Assembly (NCBI RefSeq): GCF_001423125.1
Contig: NZ_LMNW01000001.1
Span: 669,433-733,432, forward strand
Direction of reading: 5' to 3'
Length of the DNA stretch: 64,000 nucleotides
DNA from: Duganella sp. Leaf126
GTDB lineage: Bacteria > Pseudomonadota > Gammaproteobacteria > Burkholderiales > Burkholderiaceae_D
The translations under genes and the position numbers were made by a program. Under the pieces are notes generated by a model that was given only the letters and a program-made list of their open reading frames with translations, did not search any database and had not been told where the DNA came from. Positions 44,312 through 52,003 of the stretch are shown here, one piece after another; positions within the stretch are counted from its first letter, which is position 1; each line of letters starts with the position of its first letter.

Positions 44312-46510
44312 TTATTGCGGGTTACTGCACGTCGTCGCCACCCCGTATGGGCTGACCGCGCCTGGCGGCGCGACATTCTGGTTCGTGTAATCGCTACTCA
44401 AACCCAGCAAGTGTACCAGAGAGGTGTACGTCGATTCGCTGCCATTTGCCTGGCCGCGCACGGTCAAGGCCACGTCGAGCCAGTTGACGCGGTCGCGCGG
44501 GTACACCAGCGACACCGTGGCGCGGCCGCTGGCGTCGGTGGTGACGGCCGGCGTAACGTTGACCGGGATGCCCGGATCGAGCTTGCCGTTGCCGTTCAGG
44601 TCTTCGCCGGCGTCGAGAATGCCATTGCGGTTCAGGTCCTCGTTGTCGCACGCCGTCTGCGGCCCCGGCGCCCATGGCCCGGGCGCCGTGTACACCAGCG
44701 CACCCTTGTAATACCGCACCGGCAGCACCGACGCCGTCAGCCGCACGCCGGACACCGCGTTGCCGGCCGCATCGGTGACGAACACCGCGTAATCCTGCTG
44801 GTAGGTGGCGCTGTCGGGCGTGCCGATCTGGTTGCCGGTGCCGGCGCTGATGAACAGCGAGCGCTGGGCCACGGTCAGCTGGGCCGTGGCGCTGTTGTTG
44901 ACCACGCCGCCGCCGACGATGCGCGCCTGGATCTGCACGCCGTTGGTGGCGGTGGGTGTGGCGCCGGCGATGAAGCTGACCGTGGCCGAACCGTCGGCTG
45001 CCGTGGTCACGTCGGACGGCTGGGTCAGCGCACCGCCGCTGGCGTCGGCCAGGATGGCAAACGACACCTGGGCATTCTTGACCGGGTTGTTCTGCGCCGG
45101 ACCGTCGCGCACCACGGCGCGCAGCGTGACCTGCTGGGTGATGCTGCCGGCCGTGTTGACGCCGATGACCGCCGGGTCGGCCTGCACGGTGATGGTGGAA
45201 GCGGCGGTCAGCGGCGCCACGAATTCGAGGTCGGTCTGCGCGCCGAGGTTGCCGGCCTTGGCCGTCAGCGTGGCCACGCCGGGGCCGCTGGCGTCGATGT
45301 AGGCGGTGGCGGCGCCACCGGCCAGCGTCAGCGCGCCCGACAGCGGCGTGCTGCAGCCGGCATCGGCGTACACGGTGCCGCGCGAGCTGCTGAGGGTCAC
45401 GTCGCCGCTGCCGCCGCCCGTCACCGCCACCTGGCGGCAGCTGCCGATAGCGGTGCCGGTGACCGGGTTGCCGCTGCCGTCGAGCACGCGCACGGCAAAG
45501 CTCGAGGTATTGATGGCAATTGCGGCCGAGGCAGTCTCCCCCAGCGAGCGCACGGTGATCACGTCGGCGCTGCCGCCGCTGGCCGCATAGGTCAGGATCA
45601 GCTGGCCGGCGGCATTGGTGACGGCTGCGCCGCCGCCCTTGACGGTCAGCGCATTGGCGTTCGACGAGAACGTCACCGGCTTGCCGACCAGCGCATTGCC
45701 GGCCGAATCGACCAGCTTGACCGCGACGTCGGCCGCCGCGCCGGCGTTGATGGTGGACGCCGCGTTGAGCGTCAGGCGGTTGCCGGCCACGTTGACCACG
45801 GTGGACACCGCCGTGGCGCCCACCGCACCGGCCGTGATGCGGATCGCGCGCGAGCTCGGGTCGCCGCCGGTGCTGAGTTTTTCGGTGACGATGCCCTGGG
45901 CATTGGTGGTGCGCGAGGTCAGCGTCAGGCTGCCGGAATCGGCTTTCAGGTCCACCACCACGCCGGGCAGCGCGGTATTGTTGGCGTCGCGTACCAGCGC
46001 CACCACCGTCGCCTCGCTGCCGGCCGCGCCGGACGAGGCCAGCGTGCCGCTGTCGGTGGTCAGCGCCAGGGTCGGCACGGCCGTCACCACGGCCACCTGC
46101 ACCGGCGCCGAGGTCTGTCCGCCGGCGCTGGCGGTCACGGTGATCGTGCGCAGCGAGGCGTCGCCGGCCACGCTCAGTTTTTCGGTGACGTGGCCCGAGG
46201 TATCGGTCAGGCGGTTGGTGCTGCTGACGGTGCCGGAGCTGGCGCTAAAACTAACCGTCTCGCCGACCAGCGCATTGCCGCCGCTGTCCTTGACGATGGC
46301 CGTCAGCGTGACCTCGGTGCCGGCCGCGCCGGACGAGGCGATGGTGGCGGCGCTGGCCTGCAGCGCCACGCTGGCCACTTTCGACGGCGTGGCCGGGGTC
46401 CCTGTTCCTGCTCCCCCGCCGACCGTGCCCGGCGAACCGCCCCCGCCGCCGCAGCCGCCGAGCAGGGTTGCAAACGTGGTCGCTGCCAGCCATCCGATGA
46501 TGCGTTTCAT
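44312..46510 (-). CDS. Bacterial Ig-like (Big_1/invasin-type) lipoprotein with EF-hand-like loops
   Basis: 732 residues. The signal ends in a lipobox (FATLLGGC) followed by a Gly-rich stretch. At least three Ig-like repeats of about 95 residues follow from 45 to 330, with the shared pattern TIASSGAAGTEVTLTAIVKDSGGNALVGETVSF..., then more divergent modules. At about 622-645 lies DLNRNGILDAGEDLNGNGKLDPG, two consecutive D-x-N-x-N-G loops like calcium-binding EF-hand/dockerin sites. Such proteins are surface adhesins or secreted matrix components. It sits between pilQ (upstream, 39 bp) and aroKB, a place where no gene is usual, and may be read from the pil operon. Confidence 0.82.
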   Translation of the reverse strand: MKRIIGWLAATTFATLLGGCGGGGGSPGTVGGGAGTGTPATPSKVASVALQASAATIASSGAAGTEVTLTAIVKDSGGNALVGETVSFSASSGTVSSTNRLTDTSGHVTEKLSVAGDASLRTITVTASAGGQTSAPVQVAVVTAVPTLALTTDSGTLASSGAAGSEATVVALVRDANNTALPGVVVDLKADSGSLTLTSRTTNAQGIVTEKLSTGGDPSSRAIRITAGAVGATAVSTVVNVAGNRLTLNAASTINAGAAADVAVKLVDSAGNALVGKPVTFSSNANALTVKGGGAAVTNAAGQLILTYAASGGSADVITVRSLGETASAAIAINTSSFAVRVLDGSGNPVTGTAIGSCRQVAVTGGGSGDVTLSSSRGTVYADAGCSTPLSGALTLAGGAATAYIDASGPGVATLTAKAGNLGAQTDLEFVAPLTAASTITVQADPAVIGVNTAGSITQQVTLRAVVRDGPAQNNPVKNAQVSFAILADASGGALTQPSDVTTAADGSATVSFIAGATPTATNGVQIQARIVGGGVVNNSATAQLTVAQRSLFISAGTGNQIGTPDSATYQQDYAVFVTDAAGNAVSGVRLTASVLPVRYYKGALVYTAPGPWAPGPQTACDNEDLNRNGILDAGEDLNGNGKLDPGIPVNVTPAVTTDASGRATVSLVYPRDRVNWLDVALTVRGQANGSESTYTSLVHLLGLSSDYTNQNVAPPGAVSPYGVATTCSNPQ

Positions 46511-46549
46511 AATCCGTTCCTTGCGCTCGAGAATAGCCTGCCGGCCTGG

Positions 46550-48814
46550 TTACTTGACTTTGTCGGTGACGATCTTCGGGGTGATGAACACCAGCAGTTC
46601 GGTCTTGTCGTTGGTGCGGCCCGTGGTGCGGAACAGGTAGCCGAGCACGGGCACGTCGCCGAGCAGCGGCACCTTGCTGGTCGACTTGCGCTCGGTCTGC
46701 TGGTAGATGCCGCCCAGCACCACGGTGCCGCCGTTTTCCACCATCACCTGGGTCTTGATGTGCTTGGTGTCGATGGCGAAGCCGGAGCGGGTTTCCTGGC
46801 CTACGCTATCCTTGTTCACATCGACTTCGACCACCACGTTGCCGTCCGGCGTGATTTGCGGCGTCACTTCCAGCCGCAGGTTGGCCTTGCGGAACTGGAT
46901 CGACGTGGCGCCGCTGCTGGTGGCGACCTGGTACGGCAGTTCGATGCCCTGCTCGATCAGCGCCATGGCCTTGTCGGCCGTGATCACGCGCGGGCTCGAG
47001 ACGATCTTGCCGGTGCCGTCTTCCTCGAGCGCCGACAATTCCAGGTTCAGGAAGCGGTTGTCCGCTGCCGAGAACAGGCTCAGCGCCAGGCTGGCCGGAT
47101 CGATGCCGTTGATGCCGGCCGCCGGCAGGTTGACGAACTGGCTGTTGTTGTAGCTGCTGGCGGTCGGCGCGATCTGGCCGGTCACCTCGCCCACGCCGGT
47201 GATATTGCCGCCGATGGCGACCCGGCTGTTGCCGTTGCCGACCTGGTAGCCGGAATTACCGCCCCGCACGGTGCGCATGTCGGAGAAACCGAGCTTGGCG
47301 CCGAGGTTGCGGGTAAACGTGTCGCTCGCTTCGACAATGCGCGCCTCGATCAGCACCTGCTTGGTGGCGACGTCGGTCTTGGCGATCAGGCGCCGCACGT
47401 CCTCGATCTTGGCTGCGGTGTCGGTGACGAACAGCTGGTTGGTGCGCGGATCGATGATGGCGCTGCCGCGCCGCGACAGCACGCGGTTGCTGCCGCCACC
47501 GGCTCCGGCAGCACCGGCGCCGGCACCCGTTCCTGCCGCCGCGCTGCCGCCGCCACCGGCATCGAGGCCGAACACGTTGCGGAACGACTCGGCCTTCTGG
47601 TAATTGAGCTGGAAGATTTCGGACTTCAGCGGTTCGAGGTCGGCAATCTGGGCGCGCTGCTCGAGTTCGAGCTTTTCCTTGGTCAGCAACTCTTCCTTGG
47701 GCGCGATCCACAGCACGTTGCCATTCTTGCGCATGTCCAGGCCCTTGGCCTGCAGGATCACGTCGAGCGCCTGGTCCCACGGCACTTCCTTCAGGCGCAG
47801 CGTCAGGTTGCCGGTCACGCTGTCGCTGGTGATGATGTTCAGGCCCGACACATCGGCAATCACCTGCAGCGCCGCGCGTACCTCGAGGTTCTGGAAATTG
47901 AACGACAGCTTGTCGCCGCGATAACCCTGCGAGCCCTGCACGATGCGGCGCGGGTCTTCCTTGACCGGGCGCACGTCCACCACCAGCTGGGTGTCGTTCT
48001 GGTAGACGCTCTGCTCCCACAGGCCGCGCGCCTCGATCGTCATGCGCGCGTGGTCGCCCTGCTGCACGGTGGTGACAAAGCCGACCGGCGTGCCGAAGTC
48101 GCCGACGTCGAGCCGGCGCCGCAGCGCTTCCGGCACGCCGGCGCCCACGAAGTCCACCACCACGCCGGACGAAGTCTGCCGCACGTCGGCGGCGGCGCCG
48201 CGCGGCAGCTCCACCACCACCCGGCCCTCGCCGTTCTCGCCGCGGCGAAAATCGATGGTTTTTAACATTGGCCGTGCCGTGGCCGGTGCGCTGGCGGCCG
48301 CGGTGGCCGGGGCGGAAGCGGAAACGCCGCTAGCGCTGGTGTCGAGGGCCAGCACCACGGCCTTGCCGTCGATGGCCATGGTGTAACCGAGACTGCGGTT
48401 CAGGTTGAACAGCAGCCGCGCGCGGTCGCCTGCCTGCACCACGTGCACATTGCGCAGGTCGCCGAGGCCGAAATCGTGCTCGGTCTTGCCGGTGCGGTTG
48501 GCCACCGCGCCGAAATCGAGCGCAATGCGCGGCGGATTGCTGATGGCAAATGCGGCCGGCAACGCGGCCGGCGGCTGCGCCAGCACGATGCGCACCACCA
48601 GGCTGGCGCCTTGCCCGCTGGCGGTAATCGACTCGATGGCGTTGCCATCCTGGGCGCGCGCCGCGCCGCTTGCCAGCGCCAGCAGCCACAGCGCCAGCGA
48701 CAGCACGGCCAGCACGCGGCGCCACGGCGGTGCGACCCGGGCATGCAGCCGCCCACGTAACCGTACCGGGGGCGATTGCGGGGCCACGCGCATGGCCAAC
48801 AGTTGAGCCATCAT
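46550..48814 (-). CDS. pilQ: Type IV pilus secretin PilQ
   Basis: 754 residues. A long signal region leads to two AMIN domains (IESITASGQGASLVVRIVL; IDFRRGENGEGRVVVELP) that bind peptidoglycan. Secretin N-domains follow (SFNFQNLEVRAALQVIADVSGLNIITSDSVTGNLTLRL), then the C-terminal secretin barrel with VPLLGDVPVLGYLFRTTGRTNDKTELLVFITPKIV. A Gly/Ala-rich spacer (about residues 410-435) interrupts the N3-like domain. It forms the outer-membrane pore for pili. The start is a double ATG overlapping the pilP stop. Confidence 0.95.
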   Translation of the reverse strand: MMAQLLAMRVAPQSPPVRLRGRLHARVAPPWRRVLAVLSLALWLLALASGAARAQDGNAIESITASGQGASLVVRIVLAQPPAALPAAFAISNPPRIALDFGAVANRTGKTEHDFGLGDLRNVHVVQAGDRARLLFNLNRSLGYTMAIDGKAVVLALDTSASGVSASAPATAAASAPATARPMLKTIDFRRGENGEGRVVVELPRGAAADVRQTSSGVVVDFVGAGVPEALRRRLDVGDFGTPVGFVTTVQQGDHARMTIEARGLWEQSVYQNDTQLVVDVRPVKEDPRRIVQGSQGYRGDKLSFNFQNLEVRAALQVIADVSGLNIITSDSVTGNLTLRLKEVPWDQALDVILQAKGLDMRKNGNVLWIAPKEELLTKEKLELEQRAQIADLEPLKSEIFQLNYQKAESFRNVFGLDAGGGGSAAAGTGAGAGAAGAGGGSNRVLSRRGSAIIDPRTNQLFVTDTAAKIEDVRRLIAKTDVATKQVLIEARIVEASDTFTRNLGAKLGFSDMRTVRGGNSGYQVGNGNSRVAIGGNITGVGEVTGQIAPTASSYNNSQFVNLPAAGINGIDPASLALSLFSAADNRFLNLELSALEEDGTGKIVSSPRVITADKAMALIEQGIELPYQVATSSGATSIQFRKANLRLEVTPQITPDGNVVVEVDVNKDSVGQETRSGFAIDTKHIKTQVMVENGGTVVLGGIYQQTERKSTSKVPLLGDVPVLGYLFRTTGRTNDKTELLVFITPKIVTDKVK

Positions 48815-49368
48815 TTGGCAGTCTCCTTGCTTTCCTGTAGTTCCAGCGTGGCCAGGTGCTCGACCCAGTCGCCGGTGGCGTCCTGCACCACCTCGCGGAT
48901 GGACACGGTGTTGTCGGTGATGGCGGTGATCACGCCATCGTTCTGCCCGAGGCGCTGGCCCTTGACCACCTGGTACACATTGCGGTCGATCTGCAGCACG
49001 GCGTACCTGGTGCCGCGCATCTCCAGCGTGCCCACCATCTTCACGGTATCGAGCGGATAGCTTTCCAGCAGTTCCTTGCGCCGCTTGAGGTCGGGCGCCA
49101 GCCCGCCGCCTTCCTTGCCGGCGTCCGGGTTTTGCCGCGCCAGCTCGGAGAGCAGCTTGTTCGGGTTGAACGGATCGAGCACGTCCTTCTGCTGGTAGGC
49201 GAACGGAATAAAGGTTTTCGGTTCGGCCAGCGGCGGCACGCCGACCCTGGTCTCGGCATCGACCTGCTTCATCCAGGCGCGCACTTCCTGCACGTCGCTG
49301 TCGCCGCAGCCGGCCAGCAGGCAGGGCAACAGCAAGGCTGGCAGCCATCGGTGGCAGGTCGGCATCAT
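48811..49368 (-). CDS. pilP: Type IV pilus assembly lipoprotein PilP
   Basis: 185 residues with a lipobox (LLLPCLLAGCGDSD) and the PilP core: IPFAYQQKDVLDPFNPNKL, LESYPLDTVKMVGTLEMRGTRYAVLQIDRNVYQVVKGQRLGQNDGVITAI. It links the PilNO inner-membrane complex to PilQ. It starts at a double ATG overlapping the pilO stop and ends overlapping pilQ. Confidence 0.94.
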   Translation of the reverse strand: MMPTCHRWLPALLLPCLLAGCGDSDVQEVRAWMKQVDAETRVGVPPLAEPKTFIPFAYQQKDVLDPFNPNKLLSELARQNPDAGKEGGGLAPDLKRRKELLESYPLDTVKMVGTLEMRGTRYAVLQIDRNVYQVVKGQRLGQNDGVITAITDNTVSIREVVQDATGDWVEHLATLELQESKETAK

Positions 49369-50054
49369 GATCGCTTGGCCGCTTTCTTTTTCGCCTCGGC
49401 CGCCTTGCGCTGGGCCTGCACCTCGTCCGGGTCGAGGTAGCGGAAGGTCTTGGCCACGGCGTCGAGCGTCAGCACGCCGTCCTTGCCGGTGGCGAGCGTC
49501 ATGTTGTTGAGCGTGACGATGCGCGGCAGGTTGGCCATGTCGGCAGCAAACGCGCCGATGTCGTGGTAGCTGCCGGTGACCTTGATATCGATCGGCAGCT
49601 CGGCGTAGTAGTCGCGCAGCACCACCTGCGCCGGCTTGAACAGTTCGAACTGCAGGCCGCGTCCGGCGCCGGCCTGGTTGATGTCGGTCAGCAGCGCGGC
49701 CATCTCGGCCTTGCTGGGCAGCTGCTTTTGCAGCCGGTCGACATAGCGGTCCACCTGCAGCTTCTGCGCCTGCAAGGCTTGCAGGTTGATCGCCTTGGCG
49801 GTCTTGAGCCGGTATTCGTCGCGCAGCCGCAGCTCGTTGCGGGCGCCGGCGTCCTGCACCTCGAACTGGCCGCTCCAGTACGCGAAGTAGCCGGCCACCA
49901 GCACCGCCACCGCCACGCCAGCCGCGCACAGCAGGCGCGGCGCCAGCGGCCACTGGCCCGGCTGGCGGCGGTCGAGGTTGCGGAACTGCGCGCCCAGGCG
50001 GGCGGCCAGCTCGCCCAGGTCCGGCCCGCTGCGGCGTTTGGCCTTGCTCTTCAT
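49365..50054 (-). CDS. pilO: Type IV pilus inner membrane protein PilO
   Basis: 229 residues: a cytoplasmic N-terminus rich in basic residues, one membrane segment (LLCAAGVAVAVLVAGYFAYW), a coiled coil and a ferredoxin-like periplasmic domain (QFELFKPAQVVLRDYYAELPIDIKVTGSYHDIGAFAADMANLPRIVTL). It pairs with PilN. ATG 50054 (MKSKAKRRSG) was chosen, 13 bp past the pilN stop. Confidence 0.93.
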   Translation of the reverse strand: MKSKAKRRSGPDLGELAARLGAQFRNLDRRQPGQWPLAPRLLCAAGVAVAVLVAGYFAYWSGQFEVQDAGARNELRLRDEYRLKTAKAINLQALQAQKLQVDRYVDRLQKQLPSKAEMAALLTDINQAGAGRGLQFELFKPAQVVLRDYYAELPIDIKVTGSYHDIGAFAADMANLPRIVTLNNMTLATGKDGVLTLDAVAKTFRYLDPDEVQAQRKAAEAKKKAAKRS

Positions 50055-50067
50055 GGCTGCCCCCCGC

Positions 50068-50730
50068 TCATGGCTGCGCTCCCGCTGCCGCCGGCTGTGC
50101 CGCGCCCGGCGCCGCAGCGGCGGTTTTTTTCGCATCGACGCCTACGTCGTCCTTCTTTACCGCCTCCTTCTCGCGCGGCCGGCGGATATTGACGATCAGG
50201 TTGAACTCGACCACCTTGCGTACCGTGCGCCCCTGCGCCTGGGTGGCGGCCTTGACTTCGATCAGTTCCGGCTTTTCCAGCCACGGCGACGCACCAGCAA
50301 AATTGCGCAGCAATTCCGACACGCGCTCCTGCGATTGCGCGTAGCCGTTGACGGTCACTTTCTGGCCCTCCTGGCGAAACCCTTTCAGGTAGACGCCGGA
50401 AGGGGTTTGTTTGACCAGCTCGTCGAGCAGATAGACCGGCTGGTTGCGGTCGCCCTGCAGATCCTCGACCGCCTGCTGGCGCGCTTTCAGCGCCTCGATT
50501 TCCTGCTTGAGGGTGGCGATGCGGGCGATCTTTTTATCGAGTTCGGCTATCGCCGACGTCAGCACGCCGTTGCGCTCGTCCTGGATGGCGATCGCGCGCG
50601 CATTGTAGGCGCCCACCATCAGCACCACCGCCACGCCCGCCACGCCGCCGAGCGCCAGCAGGGCCACGAAGGCGGCCTGCTTTTGCTTGCGCTTTTCCTC
50701 GCGGTGGGGCAGCAGGTTGATGCGGATCAT
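50068..50730 (-). CDS. pilN: Type IV pilus inner membrane protein PilN
   Basis: 220 residues beginning with the conserved MIRINLLPHREEKRKQKQ tail that docks into PilM, then a membrane segment, a coiled coil (IAELDKKIARIATLKQEIEALKARQQAV) and a periplasmic domain (GVYLKGFRQEGQKVTVNGYAQSQERVSELLRNF). The C-terminus has an Ala/Pro extension. Its ATG overlaps the pilM stop by one base. Confidence 0.95.
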   Translation of the reverse strand: MIRINLLPHREEKRKQKQAAFVALLALGGVAGVAVVLMVGAYNARAIAIQDERNGVLTSAIAELDKKIARIATLKQEIEALKARQQAVEDLQGDRNQPVYLLDELVKQTPSGVYLKGFRQEGQKVTVNGYAQSQERVSELLRNFAGASPWLEKPELIEVKAATQAQGRTVRKVVEFNLIVNIRRPREKEAVKKDDVGVDAKKTAAAAPGAAQPAAAGAQP

Positions 50731-51803
50731 CAGCCGAACCTCCGCAGGGCCAGGCCGCACGCGACCAGGTAGGCCGGCCCGTCGCTGCGCAGCTGCGATT
50801 CGCGCACGGTCGGCCCCAGTTCCATGCCCTTGAACGGCGCCGCCACCGCGCAGGCGATGCGGGTACGGCTGGCGATCAGGTCCAGCAAACCGGGCAGCAA
50901 GGCGCAGCCGCCGGCCAGGAACAGCCGGTCGATGCGCGTGTACGGGGTGGACGTGTAGAAGAACTGGATCGCCCGCGTCACTTCCATCACCGCGCTTTCC
51001 AGGAACGGCGTGAGCAGGTCCGGCACATAGCTGTCGGGCAGGTCGCCGGTTTTCTTGCGCGCTTCCGCTTCCTCGAACGCCATGCCGTAGGCGCGCACGA
51101 TGTCGTGGGTCAGCGAATTGCCGCCGAACGGCTGTTCGCGCTCGTACACGGTGGCGCCGTCGAGCATGACGGAGATGTGCGTGACCTGGGCGCCCACCTG
51201 GAACAGCGCCACCACGCGGCCGGCGCCCGCTTCCGGCATCAGCGCCGTCACCCGGTCGAGCGCGGCGCGGGCCGCGTACGATTCGATGTCCATCACGGTG
51301 GCCTTCAGGCCGGAGGCTTCGGCGATCGCCACCCGGTCCTCGATCTTTTCGCGGCGCGAGGCGGCCAGCATCACTTCCACGTCTTCGGCCGAATTGGCGG
51401 GGCCGATGATGTCGAAGTCCAGACTCACTTCATCGAGCGCGAACGGAATGTACTGGCTGGCTTCGGACTCGACCTGCAGTTCCAATTGCTCTTCCGATAA
51501 TCCGGCAGCCAGGATGATCTTCTTGGTGATCACCGAGGCCGGCGGCATGCCCAGCGCCACCAGCCTGGCGCGGGTGCCGCTTTTCTTCCACACACGGCGC
51601 ACCGTTTCCACCACCTGGTCCATGTTCTCGATGGCGCCATCGACCACGGCGCCGCGCGGCAGAGCCTCCGAGGCATAACGCTCGAGCCGTAACGCGTCCT
51701 TGGCGCCCTGTGCCAGTTCCACCAATCTTACGCAAGATGTACTGATGTCAACACCAATTAACGGCGGATTACGTGGGCCGAACAAGGCCTGGAATGCGTT
51801 CAT
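50730..51803 (-). CDS. pilM: Type IV pilus assembly protein PilM (actin-like)
   Basis: 357 residues, actin-like ATPase fold: LIGVDISTSCVRLVELAQ (phosphate 1), GMPPASVITKKIILAAGLSEEQLELQVESEASQYIPFALDEVSLDF, GRVVALFQVGAQVTHISVM, FGGNSLTHDI and LAGGCALLPGLLDLI. It forms a cytoplasmic ring that binds PilN. ATG 51803 (MNAFQALFGPRNPP) has GGGGAG upstream. First gene of pilMNOPQ, divergent from ponA, an order conserved across proteobacteria. Confidence 0.96.
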   Translation of the reverse strand: MNAFQALFGPRNPPLIGVDISTSCVRLVELAQGAKDALRLERYASEALPRGAVVDGAIENMDQVVETVRRVWKKSGTRARLVALGMPPASVITKKIILAAGLSEEQLELQVESEASQYIPFALDEVSLDFDIIGPANSAEDVEVMLAASRREKIEDRVAIAEASGLKATVMDIESYAARAALDRVTALMPEAGAGRVVALFQVGAQVTHISVMLDGATVYEREQPFGGNSLTHDIVRAYGMAFEEAEARKKTGDLPDSYVPDLLTPFLESAVMEVTRAIQFFYTSTPYTRIDRLFLAGGCALLPGLLDLIASRTRIACAVAAPFKGMELGPTVRESQLRSDGPAYLVACGLALRRFG

Positions 51804-51965
51804 GCGGCTCCCCGGATAGAGATATCTACAGTAAGTCGAGGCCGTGCCCGGTGTAAAGATATTTCTGTCGTGCACGATTCGCTTTCGCCACACTTATTAC
51901 TGTCGATCATGCAAGACGTGGAAAAACCGCGCGGCCAGGGGCGCGCCGCGGCCCTGGCACTCGCT

Positions 51966-51971
51966 TATAAT
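51966..51971 (+). promoter_or_regulatory. Putative -10 box of ponA
   Basis: TATAAT lies 33 bp before the ponA start in the 200-bp pilM/ponA divergent region. No matching -35 hexamer is visible at 16-18 bp, so this is tentative. Confidence 0.35.
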
Positions 51972-52003
51972 GGCCCGGGTTATTTTCAGAAAGATCGAAC
52001 TGC

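Noticed and set aside
44264..48265. A 1333-codon open frame on the + strand opposite pilQ and the Ig-like lipoprotein
   Set aside because: It is antisense to two clear genes, has skewed low-complexity composition (His/Arg/Gly/Gln), no motifs and no ribosome site. It is a by-product of high GC with third-position bias.
51950..51971. A sigma-54-like TGGCAC element before ponA
   Set aside because: The -12 GC is absent at the required spacing (TA instead), so it fails the GG-N10-GC rule.
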